DNA of 64,000 nucleotides, taken from contig RQOL01000881.1 of NCBI GenBank assembly GCA_013076295.1, positions 62,001 through 126,000 of the forward strand, read 5' to 3'. The position numbers were made by a program, and so were the translations under genes. This stretch comes from Sanderia malayensis. Lineage: Eukaryota; Cnidaria; Scyphozoa; Semaeostomeae; Pelagiidae. Below the pieces are notes generated by a model. It made no database searches. It saw only the letters and a program-made list of their open reading frames with translations, and had not been told where the DNA came from. The first letter of the stretch is position 1, and every line of letters starts with the position of its first letter. Below are positions 46,783 through 59,399 of this stretch, in pieces.

Positions 46783-48195
46783 TTACAAAACACAGACTAG
46801 ATTTTTGCCTTCGAGTATTTCTTCTTGCACACCGTCACTGAACATGGAATTGTCCGCGATGCTGGAGAGGACTGCGCAGAAAAAAGCTCCTGCGCAACCA
46901 CCGATGGCGAAATAAAAACTGATTCCAAGGTCACATTCGCCAAGCTTGTAGGCGCCGGCGGAACCGGTTGAAACCGGTTTCCAGCACAATCGTTGGATCC
47001 GCTCGGAACTCCAGCCAACTGGATAGATGACAAGGGAAATTGCTAATAGTAGTCCTGTGCGAGAAAGAGAAATCTGGGTTGATAAACTTGGACTCGAGTT
47101 GCTGTGATGGTAAAATGAGTTTTGGAGAGATAGTTGTTTGAGTTGTTAAAGGGGTTTGCTATGCTGATCAGAATCGAGTCAAAGTAGAGACAGTTGTTTG
47201 ATTTGTTAAAGGAGTCTTTTATGCTGATCAGAATCGAGTCAAAGTAGAGACAGTTGTTTGAGTTGTTGAAGGAATCTTCTATGCTGATCAGAATCGAGTC
47301 AAAGTAGAGACAGTTGTTTGAGTTGTTGAAGGAGTCTTCTATGCTGATCAGAATCGAGTCAAAGTAGAGACAGTTGTTTGAGTTGTTAAAGGAGTCTTTT
47401 ATGCTGATCAGAATCGAGTCAAAGTAGAGACAGTTGTTTGAGTTGTTGAAGGAATCTTCAATGCTGATCAGAATCGAGTCAAAGTAGAGACAGTTGTTTG
47501 AGTTGTTGAAGGAGTCTTCTATGCTGATCAGAATCGAGTCAAAGTAGAGACAGTTGTTTGAGTTGTTAAAGGAGTCTTTTATGCTGATCAGAATCGAGTC
47601 AAAGTAGTGACAGTTGTTTGAGTTGTTAAAGGAGTCTTCTATGCTGGTCAAAATAGAGTCGAAGTAGAGCGAGGTGTTTGAGTTGTTGAAAAGGTAGTAA
47701 CAAAAAGGACACCCTTCGGATAGAGACAGTTATAAGTAGTGAGAGTAAACCAATAATGCGATTGTGTCAAATTAAGCCTCCCAGCATACCTGCCAATGCT
47801 TGTAAAACTCCAGCCAAATTAAGGACGGATTTCTTGCAACAAATCTGTTTGCAAAACGCCATAACCGCCATCGCAGCGGCTACGAACAGAAAAACGATCG
47901 CAGCACCAAAAAACACAATGCAAGCCTGCCAGGCGGCGGAGTCGATTTTCGGAAACGAGGTCGCATATATCCCACAGTTCTTTTCGAGTTTCAGCCTAAC
48001 TAAGTTGTTGATATAAGTACATCGATTGTAGATTCCAACAGATTCACGGTACGTTACGTTGTTGTAAAGATTGCTAATTTTGACACGACCGATCAGCCAT
48101 TTTGGTGTTGCTATGGAAGTTATGACACACATGACGGCGCCTATGGACAGCAGTGCATACAGCAGGCTTCTACACGTGACAATGACGTACCACAT
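46783..48195 (-). CDS. LHFPL2: LHFPL2 tetraspan membrane protein, complete
   Basis: Two coding exons, 48195-47790 and 47054-46783, give 225 residues with in-phase splicing (ALAG|LLLAISL). Four membrane helices: near residues 10-30 (SLLYALLSIGAVMCVITSI), ~95-120 (ACIVFFGAAIVFLFVAAAMA), ~130-150 (LQALAGLLLAISLVIYP) and ~185-205 (ISFYFAIGGCAGAFFCAVL). Family marks include the N-terminal VIVTCRS, WLIGR after helix 1, GIYNRC and NCGIYATSF in the first extracellular loop, IYPVGW, and the C-terminus DGVQEEILEGKNLVCVL, very close to LHFPL2 rather than other LHFPL members. The family is related to claudin-type tetraspans; LHFPL2 function is not well fixed. The 735-bp intron carries ten units of the 60-bp minisatellite. 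Confidence 0.96.
47105..47690. repeat. 60-bp minisatellite array, about ten units
   Basis: ATGCTGATCAGAATCGAGTC, AAAGTAGAGACAGTTGTTTG, AGTTGTTAAAGGAGTCTTTT units, exactly 60 bp, in the single LHFPL2 intron. Because 60 is divisible by three it creates a 202-codon repetitive open frame on the minus strand, which is not coding. Same unit as 53517-59318. Confidence 0.97.
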
Positions 48196-48299
48196 GATTC
48201 CAAAATATGCGCTGAGATTTAAGATTTATGATTTACCTGGAATAAACAAATGCGTAAAAGAGATTACAATTAAATCAACTGCTTAGTGTAATCACTTGT

Positions 48300-49000
48300 T
48301 TACCTGATTCATAGAATTCACCATCAAATAAGGAACTTCACTGTATATAGCAAACTAAACATCTGGTTCCTTGTTGAACTGCTTCATAGTATACAATTAA
48401 CCCTCATATAACGAACTTCACTGTATATAGCAAACTAAACATCTGGTCCCTTGTTCAACTGCTTCATAGTATACAATTAACCCTCATATAACGAACTTCA
48501 CTGTATATAGCAAACTAAACATCTGGTCCCTTGTTCAACTGCTTCATAGTATACAATTAACCCTCATATAACGAACTTCACTGTATATAGCAAACTAAAC
48601 ATCTGGTCCCTTGTTCAACTGCTTCATAGTATACAATTAACCCTCATATAACGAACTTCACTGTATATAGCAAACTAAACATCTGGTCCCTTGTTCAACT
48701 GCTTCATAGTATACAATTAACCCTCATATAACGAACTTCACTGTATATAGCAAACTAAACATCTGGTCCCTTGTTCAACTGCTTCATAGTATACAATTAA
48801 CCCTCATATAACGAACTTCACTGTATATAGCAAACTAAACATCTGGTCTCTTGTTCAACTGCTTCATAGTATACAATTAACCCTCATATAACGAACTTCA
48901 CTGTATATAGCAAACTAAACATCTGGTCCCTTGTTCAACTGCTTCATAGTATACAATTCACCCTGATATAAGAAACCTACATAACAAACATCTGGTCCTG
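48300..49000. repeat. 80-bp minisatellite array, nearly identical units
   Basis: Nine units; seven successive ones are almost base-for-base the same (GTCCCTTGTTCAACTGCTTC and following), in contrast with the heterogeneous array at 36745-39515. This points to a recent expansion. Confidence 0.97.
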
Positions 49001-50881
49001 ACAACAAAAGCTGCAATGTGTGAAAACATTAAAGGGAGGGGTAATCGGAAACCGCTGACCGGTTTTTATTGACAAGCAATGACGTCACTGGATGTTGATT
49101 TCAAGCAGTGGCCATTTCCACGCAATGGAACAATGGAAAAAGAAAAATAATGTTAACAATTTCATTCATTTCAACATGTGGCTTCGTGTGGTTACTTTAA
49201 TATTCTGGAGTTTTGTTTATTAGCAATGGGTGCAAAAACATTTGTTTTGATGGGAAGTCACAAAAATTAAGCAATGCTTTCAAAGGGTGAAATGAAAATC
49301 TTTCGTACCTTTTTTATATTCTTTCGTATTCTTTCGTAAGGTTTATTTGGTAAACACACGCATAAACTTCAAGGACTCGAAATTATTTATTTTATAAATG
49401 AACCATTGCGTGTCAATTATTTACAATCAAATGTGTGATAAAGTGTTAAATACAGGGGATTTAGTGTGAATTTTTCTACTTTTAAATAAGATACGGAAAT
49501 AAACAAACACAAATGATCAATAAAAGAAGGAATTCGATTTAATTAGTTTGGGAAGGGCGGAAAGCAATAAATTTGAAGGCCAGGGTGTTGCAACAAATAA
49601 CACAAATTCATTATTTCATGCGAAATTATCCTGAAATTTAAAAGCAAATTTTAATGCGATAATTTCTTGTGTTTAGAGTTTGTGAGAAAATAAACTGCTA
49701 GATAAGTTTAATTTTCAGATAAATCGAAATTTCTTTTATGTTCGCTGGACTCAAAATGATGAATCAAATGCATTTTCAGCGCAAAGTTACAAGAACGTAA
49801 ATACAGATAAACGGGCCTAGAAACTTTGCCAAGAAACCCCTCCTGTACAGACATAACTCAAGATGTCTGTCTGTTTGCGATATTGCGAAAACAAAATTCA
49901 ATATGGTTTTGTAAACAGCTAGACATCTTTTCATTTGTTTTTTTAAACACCCACCAGCAAAATCTACATGCAACAGTTAGGCAAAGCAGCTTGTCAAGTA
50001 CATGGAGAGGTATTCAATTTGCAAATTTCAAAGAAGTGAACAGAAGTTTTTAGAATATAATATTGAATAAACATAACATTTCCGTTTGACAACAACAATG
50101 AATATCATGAAACCACACGGGCCGCAATTTTGCCTTTCAATCGCAGCTCACAACACGACAGCTAATAAACTCGTGCAAATCTGACAAACAACACAACTGT
50201 ATATAGTTAAATTCACGGTTTAACACACAATAAATCTACGAACCTTGATATATGGCCTTGAAAAATGGCGTTTCCAAACGCAAAAGTCTGAAGTTCGTGG
50301 ACGCCTCAAAACGGCTAGGCCCGCGGCAGTATGTCTCCTTCACTAATTCAAATTAACTGAGCTTGTGGTGAAACGAAATTTATCAACCGAGGAATGTCCC
50401 TGCGATGCTCATTTGCTTGACAAATAAAATTAAGCAAGAAGAAATGTCATCACAATTGGATTATATTACCAAAACTGTCATGTCACACACCCTTTATAAT
50501 AACAGCAATAATAAATTCCGACAATGATTCACCACACTGCTCCATGTGTTTGAAGTGAAGCGACTTTTACTATCTCCTTCGCAGAGGTTTAATTAGAGTG
50601 CTGCAACGCAGTGAACAGGTGGTTGAAGGGGAAAGGGGGTATTAACTTAAACACCGTAATAGTTCTTTTGAAATAAAATTTTGAATTAAGCACGCCTTGT
50701 TTTTGAACTAGTGTACAATGATGAAATTTGGATGATTAAACAATAACGGTTATTAAAAGTTTATTTTGTCGTTTTCCACATATATTTTCTTCAAGCAAAG
50801 AATTTTACTATCCCCTCTCATTAAAAAGTACCCTTCTTCATTAAGCCCCCCCCCCTGTAGAACAAAATTGAGCTCTTACGG

Positions 50882-51173
50882 TACACCCATATTTTATATC
50901 ATAAATTATGCAAACTTTTCGTACCAGGGTTTTTTAGTTTCTTAGGGTTTCGTGCCTAATTATGGTACGAAAAGTTTCTTGGCAAGTTTCTTAATATTGT
51001 TGAGATTTGTTACAAATCTATGGGAATGATGTGCGCAAGTTGTTTTCAACATTTTTTCTCGTTAAAACAACATAGAAAGTTTCTTAACTTTTTTCAGTCA
51101 CACAAAATCTCCTACCTAAGTTTCTTAAGTTTTGAAAATAGGGGCCTATGGCTTCTTACAAAAAATGGGTGTA
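50882..51173. mobile_element. Inverted-repeat element with iterated AAGTTTCTTA
   Basis: Ends TACACCCATATTTT and AAAAAATGGGTGTA form an imperfect terminal inverted repeat. The interior has at least five AAGTTTCTTA-like motifs. The motif differs by one base from the AAGTTCCTTA of the elements at 3592 and 40873, suggesting related families. No coding capacity. Confidence 0.65.
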
Positions 51174-51489
51174 TACTATCAAACATTCATAATCATAAAT
51201 CAGAGAGAGAAAGAAAAACAACACGTTTGTAGCAGCCATTAAAAGTAATATAATCACAATCCAAGAAACAGATATTAAATTAAACATTGAACAAAATACA
51301 AAGCTTAAACGCAACAGAATAACAATAGTGAATGACACATGGAGAATTTTATACACGACGGTCCTTTTTTACCTAACCAACCCCCCAAATTCATTGTTAA
51401 ACACAATTGAAAAGGTTTGAAATTATTCAGAAGATACGGGGGTATTTTACGGAACTGTTGAAACAGAGAGACTGTAATTTTGTATTGGT

Positions 51490-51827
51490 TACCGTATTTC
51501 CTCAATTAAACGCCCCGGGGCGTTTATTAATCTCGGCACTTTTTTGGGGGGGCGCCTAATCGAGGGGGGCCATTATTCGAGGGGGGACGTTTATTAGAAA
51601 GTACAAGATCACAGGCTCCGTCATTGGGTCCAGAAAAAGAAAAAATGGTTTAGTTGAGCCTTGCTCTATCGAGCAACAACGTAGAAAATGAAAGTCGCCA
51701 TGGTTTCGCACAAAGAGGGGGCGTTTAATCGAGGGGGGCGTTTATTGCAAAAGTTGGCAGCATAAGGGGGCGTTTATTTGAGGGGGGCTTTTAATCGAGG
51801 GGGGCGTTTAATCGAGGAAATACGGTA
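51490..51827. mobile_element. TACCGTA-ended MITE (GGCGTTTATTA family)
   Basis: TACCGTATTTCCTCAATTAA at the left and TTAATCGAGGAAATACGGTA at the right. The interior is shared with 35996-36312 over its whole length. Confidence 0.88.
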
Positions 51828-52139
51828 TCAAGGGCAGAACCTTATTTTGCCATTGATAAACTTCTGGTATTGCTAATCAGTGGACAAAGGGGACATTCTC
51901 GGGGGTTGCTGACAAGGAAAAAGGGACCATACTCTACAGACAAAAATTAATCAAGAATTTGAGGAAAACGAAGACGGAAAACACGACTATACGATCATAA
52001 AAAGTAACAGCTAAACCAGAGATAAGAGCCGGGGGCGCTTATAAAAATCAATCAAGCTCACATGTAAGCACTTAATTTACAGAGGGGCGTTTATGCAAAG
52101 CAGGGACGGCGTTTAATCTAAATCAAAGTGTATCATGAC

Positions 52140-52167
52140 ATTAGAAGGATAACATTATCCTTCTAAT
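52140..52167. repeat. Perfect 13-bp inverted repeat with 2-base loop
   Basis: ATTAGAAGGATAA, CA, then the exact complement. A near-continuous palindrome within a MITE-fragment region. Confidence 0.8.
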
Positions 52168-52439
52168 TCATTGCCATATTGAGTACAGGAGTGGTTGATT
52201 TGGAGGGGGCGTTTATTTTAAAGGGGGCGGCGTTTCTATAAACAGCAAGGCACTTATCACGGGCGAAGCTGCAATCGGATGGCATTTTATGATCAATATA
52301 AATTATTACAGGTCTATTTACATAATCATCCTAAAATCAGTCTGTTGTCTGTATATTATGAGATGGAATAGAAAGAAAAATGCTAAGCGCTAAACAATTG
52401 ACTAGGCGACTAATAGAGTTAACTAAACGAAGAAATTGT

Positions 52440-52690
52440 TCAAGAGGAAGGGCATCTTAAGATAAAAGGTTAGAGGTGAAGAATTGAAGGACAGAGGTCA
52501 AGAATTGAAGGTTAAAGGTCATGAATGAAAAACCACAGCTTACATTCAGGCGAAGAATCGGGTTTTGGTTTGATTGGACAAACAAACTGAGGAAGATCAA
52601 GGTTTTGGAGGTCAAAGATTACAGGTCAAAGACCAAAGTTCATTGGGTCATTGAATCGACAAGTCAAGGGTCAAATTTGAAAGGGTCAGG
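52440..52690. repeat. AGGTCA-like hexamer-rich tract
   Basis: Repeated AGGTCAAGAATTGAAGG, AGGTCAAAGA and GGGTCAAAT. Similar to 8770-9120 in the PTPN13-like gene. Confidence 0.6.
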
Positions 52691-53388
52691 GGATGTCTAA
52701 TCATATGGGGGTTACTTTGTGAAACGGCACTGAATTAAAAGGAGTAAAGGCCAAATATAGTGATATCAATCGTAAAATCCTAGGCATAAAATATATATTC
52801 GTCCTCATGCAGTATAACATGGAATCTGGATGATATTTGACGATAAAATTGTATTCACATTCTCTGACGTCATACAGTAAAACACACACTACACATAGTG
52901 TTTAGCAATTACGAAACTGCCTCTAGAGGATATACAACTAAGAAAGCTACCTAACGCTTTCATAGCAATAGAGTGGAAGGCGATAAGTGGTATGGGATCT
53001 AAAGGGTTGAATCAGGTGGAACAAATGCTAGCATTGATTAATCTAACGGTTTCTAAATTCAAAATCAAAAATTAATGATAATTAATTGTCAAATGGAATT
53101 TCGAGCGTGTGTATCAATCAAAAATATCATGCAATATTTGATGCAATATCTGATGCAATAATTGATGCAATATTTGATGCAAAAACATGGTATAAAATAT
53201 CACAAACCGTATTACATTTGACAAGGCATTCAATAATTTTTTGCGTGTGGAGAGAAAAAGAAAATTGAATGAACGTACATTAAAAATATATTCAAATTTA
53301 AAATTATTAAAAATAATTGTGCACGATGAACTATGAAGTTACAAATTTTAATATGGTTAGATTTATGGTTAAATTTTAGTCTACTTAC

Positions 53389-53454
53389 CTGGTATTGATT
53401 TTCTTTACCGCATCTCCGGTTCTGTTCTACATTCTTCATCGAGATCGGCCAATC
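53389..53454 (-). other. Possible unassigned exon
   Basis: A 66-nt segment with a strong donor (CAG|GTAAGTAG on the minus strand) and an acceptor (GTTTTCAG|GATTGG). It is open in one frame (DWPISMKNVEQNRRCGKENQ). If spliced to the acceptor before LHFPL2 it would be 5' untranslated, because its frame does not join MWYVIV. It may instead belong to an unrecognised gene. No family resemblance is visible. Confidence 0.3.
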
Positions 53455-53516
53455 CTGAAAACAGAAAAGAAAAAGATATCAACAAGGGGGTTCTCTGGTA
53501 TTTCAGAGTTTATATA

Positions 53517-56500
53517 AAGCAGTCTTCTATGCTGATCAGAATCGAGTCAAAGTAGAGACAGTTGTTTGAGTTGTTAAAAGAGTCTTCTATGCTGATCAGA
53601 ATCGATTCAAAGTAGAGACAGTTGTCTGAGTTGTTAAAGGAGTCTTCTATGCTGATCAGAATCGAGTCAAAGCAGAGACAGTTGTTTGAGTTGTTAAAGG
53701 AGTCTTCTATGCTGATCAGAATCGAGTAAAAGTAGAGACAGTTGTTTGAGTTGTTAAAGGAGTCTTCTATGCTGAACAGAATCGATTCAAAGTAGAGACG
53801 GTTGTTTGAGTTGTTAAAGGAGTCTTCTATGCTGATCAGAATCGATTCAAAGTAGAGACATTTGTCTGAGTTGTTGAGGGAGTCTTCTATGCTGATCAGA
53901 ATCGAGTCAAAGTAGAGACAGTTGTTTGAGTTGTTGAGGGAGTCTTCTATGCTGATCAGAAACGATTCAAAGTAGAGACAGTTGTCTGAGTTGTTAAAGG
54001 AGTCTTCTATGCTGATCAGAATCGAGTCAAAGTAGAGACAGTTGTTTGAGTTGTTGAAGGAGTCTTCTATGCTGATCAGAATCGAGTCAAAGTAGAGAGA
54101 GTTGTTTGAGTTGTTGAAGGAGTCTTCTATGCTGATCAGAATCGAGTCAAAGTAGAGAGAGTTGTCTGAGTTGTTAAAGGAGTCTTCTATGCTGATCAGA
54201 ATCGAATCAAAGTAGAGAGAGTTGTCTGAGTTGTTAAAGGAGTCTTCTATGCTGATCAGAATCGAGTCAAAGTAGAGACAGTTGTTTGAGTTGTTGAGGG
54301 AGTCTTCTATGCTGATCAGAATCGATTCAAAGTAGAGACAGTTGTCTGAGTTGTTAAAGGAGTCTTCTATGCTGATCAGAATCGAGTCAAAGTAGAGACA
54401 GTTGTTTGAGTTGTTGAAGGAGTCTTCTATGCTGATCAGAATCGAGTCAAAGTAGAGACATTTGTCTGAGTTGTTGAGGGAGTCTTCTATGCTGATCAGA
54501 ATCGAGTCAAAGTAGAGACAGTTGTTTGAGTTGTTGAGGGAGTCTTCTATGCTGATCAGAAACGATTCAAAGTAGAGACAGTTGTCTGAGTTGTTAAAGG
54601 AGTCTTCTATGCTGATCAGAATCGAGTCAAAGTAGAGACAGTTGTTTGAGTTGTTGAAGGAGTCTTCTATGCTGATCAGAATCGAGTCAAAGTAAAGAGA
54701 GTTGTTTGAGTTGTTGAAGGAGTCTTCTATGCTGATCAGAATCGAGTCAAAGTAGAGAGAGTTGTTTGAGTTGTTGAAGGAGTCTTCTATGCTGATCAGA
54801 ATCGAGTCAAAGTAGAGACAGTTGTTTGAGTTGTTAAAGGAGTCTTCTATGCTGATCAGAATCGAGTCAAAGTAGAGAGAGTTGTCTGAGTTGTTAAAGG
54901 AGTCTTCTATGCTGATCAGAATCGAGTCAAAGTAGAGACAGTTGTTTGAGTTGTTGAGGGAGTCTTCTATGCTGATCAGAATCGATTCAAAGTAGAGACA
55001 GTTGTCTGAGTTGTTAAAGGAGTCTTCTATGCTGATCAGAATCGAGTCAAAGTAGAGACAGTTGTTTGAGTTGTTGAAGGAGTCTTCTATGCTGATCAGA
55101 ATCGAGTCAAAGTAAAGAGAGTTGTTTGAGTTGTTGAAGGAGTCTTCTATGCTGATCAGAATCGAGTCAAAGTAGAGAGAGTTGTTTGAGTTGTTGAAGG
55201 AGTCTTCTATGCTGATCAGAATCGAGTCAAAGTAGAGACAGTTGTTTGAGTTGTTAAAGGAGTCTTCTATGCTGATCAGAATCGAGTCAAAGTAGAGAGA
55301 GTTGTTTGAGTTGTTGAAGGAGTCTTCTATGCTGATCAGTATCGAGTCAAAGCAGAGACAGTTGTTTGAGTTGTTAAAGGAGTCTTCTATGCTGATCAGA
55401 ATCGAGTAAAAGTAGAGACAGTTGTTTGAGTTGTTAAAGGAGTCTTTTATGCTGATCAGAATCGAGTCAAAGTAGAGACAGTTGTTTGAGTTGTTGAAGG
55501 AGTCTTCTATGCTGATCAGAATCGAGTCAAAGTAGAGATAGTTGTTTTGAGTTGTTAAAGGAGTCTTCTATGCTGATCAGAATCGAGTCAAAGTAGAGAC
55601 AGTTGTTTGAGTTGTTAAAAGAGTCTTCTATGCTGATCAGAATCGATTCAAAGTAGAGACAGTTGTCTGAGTTGTTAAAGGAGTCTTCTATGCTGATCAG
55701 AATCGAGTCAAAGCAGAGACAGTTGTTTGAGTTGTTAAAGGAGTCTTCTATGCTGATCAGAATCGAGTAAAAGTAGAGACAGTTGTTTGAGTTGTTAAAG
55801 GAGTCTTCTATGCTGAACAGAATCGATTCAAAGTAAAGACAGTTGTTTGAGTTGTTAAAGGAGTCTTCTATGCTGATCAGAATCGATTCAAAGTAGAGAC
55901 ATTTGTCTGAGTTGTTGAGGGAGTCTTCTATGCTGATCAGAATCGAGTCAAAGTAGAGACAGTTGTTTGAGTTGTTGAGGGAGTCTTCTATGCTGATCAG
56001 AATCGATTCAAAGTAGAGACAGTTGTCTGAGTTGTTAAAGGAGTCTTCTATGCTGATGAGAATCGAGTCAAAGTAGAGACAGTTGTTTGAGTTGTTGAAG
56101 GAGTCTTCTATGCTGATCAGAATCGAGTCAAAGTAGAGAGAGTTGTTTGAGTTGTTGAAGGAGTCTTCTATGCTGATCAGAATCGAGTCAAAGTAGAGAG
56201 AGTTGTTTGAGTTGTTAAAGGAGTCTTCTATGCTGATCAGAATCGAGTCAAAGTAGAAACAGTTGTTTGAGTTGTTAAAGGAGTCTTGTATGCTGATCAG
56301 AATCGATTCAAAGTAGAGACATTTGTCTGAGTTGTTGAGGGAGTCTTCTATGCTGATCAGAATCGAGTCAAAGTAGAGACAGTTGTTTGAGTTGTTGAGG
56401 GAGTCTTCTATGCTGATCAGAATCGATTCAAAGTAGAGACAGTTGTCTGAGTTGTTAAAGGAGTCTTCTATGCTGATCAGAATCGAGTCAAAGTAGAGAC

Positions 56501-59318
56501 AGTTGTTTGAGTTGTTGAAGGAGTCTTCTATGCTGATCAGAATCGAGTCAAAGTAGAGAGAGTTGTTTGAGTTGTTGAAGGAGTCTTCTATGCTGATCAG
56601 AATCGAGTCAAAGTAGAGAGAGTTGTTTGAGTTGTTAAAGGAGTCTTCTATGCTGATCAGAATCGAGTCAAAGTAGAAACAGTTGTTTGAGTTGTTAAAG
56701 GAGTCTTCTATGGTGATCAGAATCGATTCAAAGTAGAGACATTTGTCTGAGTTGTTGAGGGAGTCTTCTATGCTGATCAGAATCGATTCAAAGTAGAGAC
56801 ATTTGTCTGAGTTGTTGAGGGAGTCTTCTATGCTGATCAGAATCGAGTCAAAGTAGAGACAGTTGTTTGAGTTGTTGAGGGAGTCTTCTATGCTGATCAG
56901 AATCGATTCAAAGTAGAGACAGTTGTCTGAGTTGTTAAAGGAGTCTTCTATGCTGATCAGAATCGAGTCAAAGTAGAGACAGTTGTTTGAGTTGTTGAAG
57001 GAGTCTTCTATGCTGATCAGAATCGAGTCAAAGTAGAGACAGTTGTTTGAGTTGTTGAAGGAGTCTTCTATGCTGATCAGAATCGAGTCAAAGTAGAGAG
57101 AGTTGCTTGAGTTGTTGAAGGAGTCTTCTATGCTGATCAGAATCGAGTCAAAGTAGAGAGAGTTGTTTGAGTTGTTAAAGGAGTCTTCTATGCTGATCAG
57201 AATCGAGTCAAAGTAGAAACAGTTGTTTGAGTTGTTAAAGGAGTGTTGTATGCTGATCAGAATCGAGTCAAAGTAGAGACAGTTGTCTGAGTTGTTAAAG
57301 GAGTCTTCTATGCTGATCAGAATCGAGTCAAAGTAGAGACAGTTGTTTGAGTTGTTGAGGGAGTCTTCTATGCTGATCAGAATCGATTCAAAGTAGAGAC
57401 AGTTGTCTGAGTTGTTAAAGGAGTCTTTTATGCTGATCAGAATCGAGTCAAAGTAGAGACAGTTGTTTGAGTTGTTGAAGGAGTCTTCTATGCTGATCAG
57501 AATCGAGTCAAAGTAGAGATAGTTGTTTTGAGTTGTTAAAGGAGTCTTCTATGCTGATCAGAATCGAGTCAAAGTAGAGACAGTTGTTTGAGTTGTTAAA
57601 AGAGTCTTCTATGCTGATCAGAATCGATTCAAAGTAGAGACAGTTGTCTGAGTTGTTAAAGGAGTCTTCTATGCTGATCAGAATCGAGTCAAAGTAGAGA
57701 CAGTTGTTTGAGTTGTTAAAGGAGTCTTCTATGCTGATCAGAATCGATTCAAAGTAGAGACATTTGTCTGAGTTGTTGAGGGAGTCTTCTATGCTGATCA
57801 GAATCGAGTCAAAGTAGAGACAGTTGTTTGAGTTGTTGAGGGAGTCTTCTATGCTGATCAGAATCGATTCAAAGTAGAGACAGTTGTCTGAGTTGTTAAA
57901 GGAGTCTTCTATGCTGATCAGAATCGAGTCAAAGTATAGACAGTTGTTTGAGTTGTTGAAGGAGTCTTCTATGCTGATCAGAATCGAGTCAAAGTAGAGA
58001 GAGTTGTTTGAGTTGTTGAAGGAGTCTTCTATGCTGATCAGAATCGAGTCAAAGTAGAGAGAGTTGTTTGAGTTGTTAAAGGAGTCTTCTATGCTGATCA
58101 GAATCGAGTCAAAGTAGAAACAGTTGTTTGAGTTGTTAAAGGAGTCTTGTATGCTGATCAGAATCGAGTCAAAGTAGAGACAGTTGTCTGAGTTGTTAAA
58201 GGAGTCTTCTATGCTGATCAGAATCGAGTCAAAGTAGAGACAGTTGTTTGAGTTGTTGAGGGAGTCTTCTATGCTGATCAGAATCGATTCAAAGTAGAGA
58301 CAGTTGTCTGAGTTGTTAAAGGAGTCTTCTATGCTGATCAGAATCGAGTCAAAGTAGAGACAGTTGTTTGAGTTGTTGAAGGAGTCTTCTATGCTGATCA
58401 GAATCGAGTCAAAGTAGAGAGAGTTGTTTGAGTTGTTGAAGGAGTCTTCTATGCTGATCAGAATCGAGTCAAAGTAGAGAGAGTTGTTTGAGTTGTTGAA
58501 GGAGTCTTCTATGCTGATCAGAATCGAGTCAAAGTAGAGACAGTTGTTTGAGTTGTTAAAGGAGTCTTTTATGCTGATCAGAATCGAGTCAAAGTAGAGA
58601 GAGTTGTTTGAGTTGTTGAAGGAGTCTTCTATGCTGATCAGAATCGAGTCAAAGTAGAGACAGTTGTTTGAGTTGTTGAATGAAGGAGTCTTCTATGCTG
58701 AGCAGAATCGAGTCAAAGTAGAGAGAGTTGTTTGAGTTGTTGAAGGAGTCTTCTATGCTGATCAGAATCGAGTCAAAGTAGAGAGAGTTGTTTGAGTTGT
58801 TGAAGGAGTCTTCTATGCTGATCAGAATCGAGTCAAAGTAGAGACAGTTGTTTGAGTTGTTAAAGGAGTCTTCTATGCTGATCAGAATCGAGTCAAAGTA
58901 GAGAGAGTTGTTTGAGTTGTTGAAGGAGTCTTCTATGCTGATCAGAATCGAGTCAAAGTAGAGACAGTTGTTTGAGTTGTTAAAGGAGTCTTCTATGCTG
59001 ATCAGAATCGAGTCAAAGTAGAGAGAGTTGTTTGAGTTGTTGAAGGAGTCTTCTATGCTGATCAGAATCGAATCAAAGTAGAGACATTTGTTTGAGTTGT
59101 TAAAGGAGTCTTCTATGCTGATCAGAATCGAGTCAAAGTAGAGACAGTTGTTTGAGTTGTTAAAGCAGTCTTCTATGCTGATCAGAATCGAATCAAAGTA
59201 GAGACAGTTGTTTGAGCTGTTAAAGGAGTCTTCTATGGTGATCAGAATCGATTCAAAGTAGAGACATTTGTTTGAGTTGTTAAAGGAGTCTTCTATGCTG
59301 GTTAGAAGTCAAAATAAA
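53517..59318. repeat. Giant 60-bp minisatellite array (about 97 units) with 2 kb higher-order repeats
   Basis: Exact 60-bp periodicity over 5.8 kb: GAGTCTTCTATGCTGATCAG, AATCGAGTCAAAGTAGAGAC, AGTTGTTTGAGTTGTTGAAG. Variant positions (GATTC/GAGTC, GTCTGAG/GTTTGAG, GAGAGAG/GAGACAG, TTGAGG/TTAAAG) recur in the same order. Rare marks recur about 2 kb apart: the TTAAAAGAG unit at about 53575, 55615 and 57600, CTGAACAGAATC at about 53775 and 55813, and the one-base expansion TTGTTTTGAG at about 55543 and 57524. So blocks of 33-34 units were duplicated as wholes. The array ends in diverged units. Confidence 0.98.
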
Positions 59319-59399
59319 GACAGTTACCAGAAGATAGAATATTGAAACATATTCACAGACGACTAAATGTACCAGATATCTATAAGTGACCTGCTTTAA

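Larger units (their letters stand above)
48196..53388. other. Gene-poor stretch upstream of LHFPL2
   Basis: Contains an 80-bp array (48300-49000), two inverted-repeat elements (50882-51173, 51490-51827), MITE-like GGGGCGTTTA fragments at about 52030-52240 and AGGTCA-like tracts at 52440-52690. 49010-50880 is AT-rich with no feature I can support. The sequence just upstream of the LHFPL2 start codon has an acceptor-like AATCTCAG, so a 5' untranslated exon may lie further right. Confidence 0.6.

Noticed and set aside
47043..47651. 202-codon minus-strand frame with a SFNNSNNCLYFDSILIS-type repeat
   Set aside because: Translation of the 60-bp minisatellite in the LHFPL2 intron; 60 is divisible by three so frames stay open. 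The flanking LHFPL2 exons splice over it.
53517..59318. CRISPR-like array (regular 60-bp periodicity)
   Set aside because: There is no alternation of conserved repeat and unique spacer: the whole 60-bp unit repeats. The genome is animal, with introns.
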